NCBI RefSeq assembly: GCF_008831285.2
Contig: NC_045138.2
Span: 39,919,115 to 39,983,114, forward strand
DNA length: 64,000 bases
Source: Nymphaea colorata
Lineage: Eukaryota; Streptophyta; Magnoliopsida; Nymphaeales; Nymphaeaceae
Reading direction: 5' to 3'
In this document: in pieces, positions 59,571-64,000 of the stretch
How positions within the stretch are numbered: position 1 is the stretch's first letter
Layout of the letters: every line of letters begins with the position of its first letter
Program-made: the position numbers and the translations under genes
The notes under the pieces: model-generated
Seen by the model: only the letters and a program-made list of their open reading frames with translations
The model's database searches: none
Told to the model about the DNA's origin: nothing

Positions 59571-62500
59571 TGCACGCGCACTAAAATTACCTTGTTCTCC
59601 AAATTGGCACTTTTCGTCATTAATGTCTGTAAACGGTGGATCTAAGTGGAGTTTCATCTAAATTTCCCTTTGTTTTGAAGTTTATTCATACGTTGACTTT
59701 ATCATGTGTCACCTTTTCAAAGAATGATTACAGCAGTATTCATATATATATACATATATGTATATATATATATATGTGTGTGCGCGCTATATGTCGAGAG
59801 AAGCGCTCATGATGGAGAGTAGCAACCTAAGTAAAGTCCCTTAATGCTTATTTTTTAGTCTCGTAGTGGTTCAAGCTGACTGACGCCCATTGGATTTATT
59901 TGTTAATTCAAATTAATGTAGAATTTAGCATACTAATATTCAAACTGCGTCCGAACAAGATCTTATGGCATTCTGTTGGATCTAATCTAGACCGTAGCGT
60001 GTGTGTGTATTCTAGCTTGTAACACCCCAAACGTTTAAATCTTATATCTAAAATGTGAATAATTTTGGTGGGTTACAAAAATTATTGTTAAGTGATTAGT
60101 TATTTTGATTCCTTTTTTTTTTTTTGAATTGAAACCAAAACTAAAAGTAGGTCGAGATCTACCAGACTAAAAGCCCATTAATTTTGTGGTTCATAGGATC
60201 AAGTTTTTTTTTGTGGTAACATGCAAATATTTGAGCATATTTAGAATAGAGGAAAGATTTTTACCCAGGAACAAGTTCCTCCAAGTTTTGTTATCGAGTA
60301 AATTTTTTTCCACAAGAACGTTTCTCTGCCATCCCAATCAAGTGTGATGATTTCATCGTCTAAAGTTCTTTTCACCATAGCGCGTATCTTTTTCATCTCA
60401 TTTCACCTGGAAAGGATTCGCCCGGGGCGAAAATTTCAAGGTGAAATCTTCAACTGTGCAGTAAAAAGACAACTCGACGGGCAAAGTTATCAATCTTTAC
60501 GAAGCTTTTCCTCCTTGTTTTGAAATTACGAACTCTTAATCGTTGGTGAAATTATGGAAGCAGTGGCTGCGCTGCAGCAGATCGGGAAGATCCTGGGGAA
60601 GAGGGACTGGGACTTCAATGTCGACCCATGCAGCGGTAAGTCGGGATGGACGACCCTCCGGCCTCAGAAGGGATTCGAGAATGAGGTCGGCTGCCTTTGC
60701 ACCGATGCCGTCTGTCACGTAACCAGAATGTACGTGCAACTCTTTCTCACACACGTCACCCAAAAGTATTGCACTTTTTGCTTTCCTGTTCTTTTCTCTC
60801 TGGCAACACTTACAATACTGACTTCACAGGACATAGCATCGTTGGTTAGATAGTGATAGACCAGCACCTAGAACATTGTTTTGATTCACGTTGATGTTAT
60901 TTTACTGGTGGATCATAAATAAAGTGATTGTGGCACTTTAAGTTTTGAATACACCGCAGGTCCTAGATGTTAATATATTTGATTTGAATCGAAAGAACGG
61001 TTTCAAAAAAAATTGAACATGAAAAAAATATATATATCCGCTTAAAAAATTGGCTTGAATTTGAATTTGAGAATTGACATATGATCATATTCGAACTTGG
61101 ATCGTGATACACATAAGTATCCAATCGGTTTTGGATATGGATTAAAATTGAATTTATTTTAAATAAATATGTTATATTCAATGCCAAATTCAGTCAAAAT
61201 TCAGATTTGGATATGAATGTAAAATTCAAATTCATGCGAAATTGGACTTCAGATTCATATTGAGATATGACTTTTTTTTTTGTATTCAAATTCAATTAAA
61301 TATCTAAAAAAACACATATGGTTAATATGGTTAAGGGTATATCTGATTCAAATTAGATCCATACTTAGAGGCAAAAGGAATTTAGGATGTTGAGGGGGAA
61401 GGGTGATGTTTAGACTATTTTTATTTTTCTAAGGATGTGGGTTGTAGACATTGTGCTCACCTGAGTAACATATGCAATACAGATTCCTGAAAACTCAAGG
61501 CCTAACTGGGACGCTACCGAAAGATCTATCGGGACTTCCATTTCTTGAACAATTGTAACGTATCCCATTACCATCTGATCCTTCCAATCTTTGGTGCATT
61601 TATGATTCACAAGAACTTCAATTATTCAGTTGCCAAATTCATTGTTCTGCTCTAAATATTAGGGATCTTACTCGGAACTACCTCTCTGGACCAATACCAC
61701 CAGAATGGGGCTCACTCCGGCTCGTTAACGTGTAAGTGAATCTTGAGCAACCACGCACCGTCATTTCTTAATCTTTGTCGAACAGTTTTTCACTTTAGTT
61801 AGAAATTTGTTTTCAAAATTTAACACCTAAAATTTATTGACATTACTATATACATGTATATAATCCTCCTCATTTTGTTTTCCTGAATCACTATAGGTCA
61901 CTCATGTCCAACCGCCTCTCAGGGCCCATCCCAGAAGAACTTGGAAACATGATCTCTCTAAAGAATATGTAAGATTGAAATTTTACTCCCAATGCCTGTA
62001 GTTGTGCTTGTATCATATGTATTCATTGCTGCTTCTGACTTTGTCCAAGTGGAACAGAACGATTGAAAACAACCAGTTCTGCGGAGAACTTCCACCACAT
62101 ATTGGAAATTTGACAAATTTAGTCAGATTGTAAGTTTACTATCCTGTAGCCTGTTTACTTATACTTGGTCTGTTTGTGGTATAAGATTACTAATGTTCCT
62201 GGTATTTGATCTGAACATAGGGTCATCTCCTCGAACAACTTTACAGGACCGCTACCAGCAACATTGGCAAGGCTCACAAACATGACCGATTTGTAAGAAC
62301 TCTCTTTATTTTTCAATCCTATTACTTCTGACGAAGACAGACCTGAGCCAAGTGCCGGAACCGATGCAGTATCACCGACCATTTGGTCAAGAACACCGTT
62401 TCAAAATATGATTTTCATAAGACACTGCATTGTGGGGCATTGACAGATTCCACTGTAAAATATTCTCATGAAATCCACCATGCCCTTTTCAATTTCTCCC

Positions 62501-64000
62501 TTTTAGAAGTCATACTAAAAAGCCAAGCGTGGATATTCATCAGCAGCAGAGCGGATTATCTTTCAATTTAGTTAGTCCTACGCGTGTATACCTGCCTGCA
62601 GAAGAATCATATATGGCTTCAACTGTATATATAAAGCTAACTAAATCTATTTCATTCGTCATGCAGTAGGATATGTAAAACTAACTAAATCTCTTTCATC
62701 TGTCATGCAGTAGGATAAGTGACAATAGTTTTTCTGGAAAGCTGCCTAATTATATTGGGAACTGGACTCAACTGAATAAATTGTAAGTGTTGCTGCTATC
62801 TTATTTCATGGTGAGTTATATGTCCTCTTTAGAATGTGACGTTGATTTTTGTTTTTTGTCATATAAGAGTGATCCAAGGAACTGATCTCGAGGGCCCTAT
62901 TCCTCCCCTTGGTTCACTGAAGGGCCTTACATTCTTGTAAGTATTTTCCTTCTCTTTTTTAAAATCCAAAAGACTGAATTTGAGTTTGACATCACTATGA
63001 GTATGATTATGTGCTCCATCTGAATGCAGGATGATAAGTGATATAAAAGGAGCAGGTTCCAACTTCCCTAAGTTGAGCCAAATGAGTTTGGTCAGACTGT
63101 AAGTAACCATCTCTTTTCTTTTGTCATGTGTAAGCATGATGCTGTCGAGGGAAGGTGTATGTAAAGCTTGGGAGTTCCTTATCCAAATAACTGATTAGTG
63201 TTGTCTTTTTCTTTAGGATACTAAGAAATTCAAATATCTCTGGCGAAATCCCAGATTACCTTGGTAATATGGGAAATCTGGCAATCATGTAAGTTGTATA
63301 CCATCATTCAATAACATCAAAGGAAACAAATGTTAAGGATTATGATCGTCGGTATTAGCAAAGATTAGCTCATACATGGTTACAACACTTTTTTGGCAGA
63401 GATCTAAGCTTTAATCACCTGTCTGGTGCTATTCCAAATTCAATAAGAAACCTCAGATCCTTACGTAACTTGTGAGTATGATTGTGAAGTTCATTATAAT
63501 AAAGTTTGCATAAAGTTCAATAGGCCGTCATGTATATACATGTCAAACTGTGAACACTACATTCTGTTTTGTAGGTTCTTAACAAGTAATCATCTGTCTG
63601 GCCCTGTCCCTGAATGGATCTTGAAGGCGCAGATATCCACGTATGTTGCTCTTGGTCTTCATACTTTCAGTCTTATTTTGGGAATGTTTTTTTCACCTAC
63701 TTTTTTCTCTTTTCTCCTCGTTTTCTTCTCAAACCGTGATTTATCTTAAGATTGGTGGATCTTAATGGGAACAAAATCTGTTCTAAAATTATATCGGCTG
63801 ATTGACTCAAGTACTGGAACTCATCTTCCTTCTTTGGCCTTTTTCTCCAATGAAATAACACGTTGAAGCTGCCCCTGCAGGATTAGATCAACAAGCTAAA
63901 TGTCCCTCAAATTATTGCACTTATTATCTCTAAAATTTGACTCCACTAATCCATTTTGACATATAAAGTTATTGGCCTTTGAACAGAGATTTGTCGGTCA
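58852..64000 (+). CDS. LRR/malectin-like receptor kinase C, cut by window end
   Basis: Closest relative of gene B. Exons seen: 58852-58954, 60564-60729, 61483-61554, 61663-61731, 61897-61968, 62058-62129, 62221-62292, 62711-62782, 62868-62936, 63030-63098, 63217-63288, 63400-63471, 63575-63640 and 63987 onward. Every exon after the first has the length and phase of its gene B partner, and no stop or frameshift is visible, so the gene looks intact as far as shown. It encodes a signal peptide (VIVLLYFFFLILCPSS), the paired N-terminal Cys region ([15 protein letters not shown]) and eleven LRR exons. The malectin-like, TM and kinase parts would lie beyond 64000. The start is the ATG at 58852; the ATGs used upstream in gene B are lost here through an 11-base difference. 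Large parts of introns 3-6 are nearly identical to gene B, pointing to a recent duplication or gene conversion. Confidence 0.9.
62627..62715 (+). repeat. Duplicated splice-acceptor unit in kinase C
   Basis: Two 44-bp units end in the same GTCATGCAGTAGGATA. The second is the acceptor of exon 8 (exon starts 62711). The first gives an equally good AG at 62665-62666. Use of the first would read AGG ATA TGT AAA ACT AAC TAA and stop. Confidence 0.8.

Overview
The window is nuclear DNA of a flowering plant. It is AT-rich, its genes have many GT-AG introns, and it holds land-plant families: PORR, an LRR-VIII receptor kinase with a malectin-like domain, and a GH17 beta-1,3-glucanase. It is littered with microsatellites and small DNA transposons. 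I cannot name the species from sequence alone.

Layout. 0-16 kb is a conserved housekeeping stretch on the + strand: a dead PORR-domain gene (741-1880), the mRNA decapping enzyme DCP2 (visible exons 2516-7266; first coding exon not found), and the delta subunit of the COPI coat (10157-15948; the ATG lies on an upstream exon I could not place). 16-30 kb is gene-poor. It holds one defence-type beta-1,3-glucanase on the - strand (21014-23130), an isolated exon of an RBM39-like splicing factor, and several transposon-like pieces with readable target-site duplications. 30.9-64 kb is a tandem array of three LRR/malectin-like receptor kinases on the + strand: gene A (30934-39245, 24 exons, 1071 aa), gene B (41997-52397, 24 exons, 1043 aa) and gene C (58852 to beyond the window end). 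B and C come from a segmental duplication that also copied upstream repeats; C's upstream region later gained about 2 kb.

How the genes relate. DCP2 and delta-COP act in unrelated basic processes (mRNA decay, Golgi-ER traffic) and are only neighbours. The kinase array is the accessory part: the copies keep exon number and phase but differ in the activation loop, the start codon, a repeated splice acceptor and the C-terminal tail.

The most unusual signal is a 61-residue, acidic, Ser/Thr-rich activation loop in receptor kinase A, where gene B has 9 residues. All exon boundaries given were derived by hand from splice consensus, reading phase and comparison between paralogues; no transcript evidence was available.
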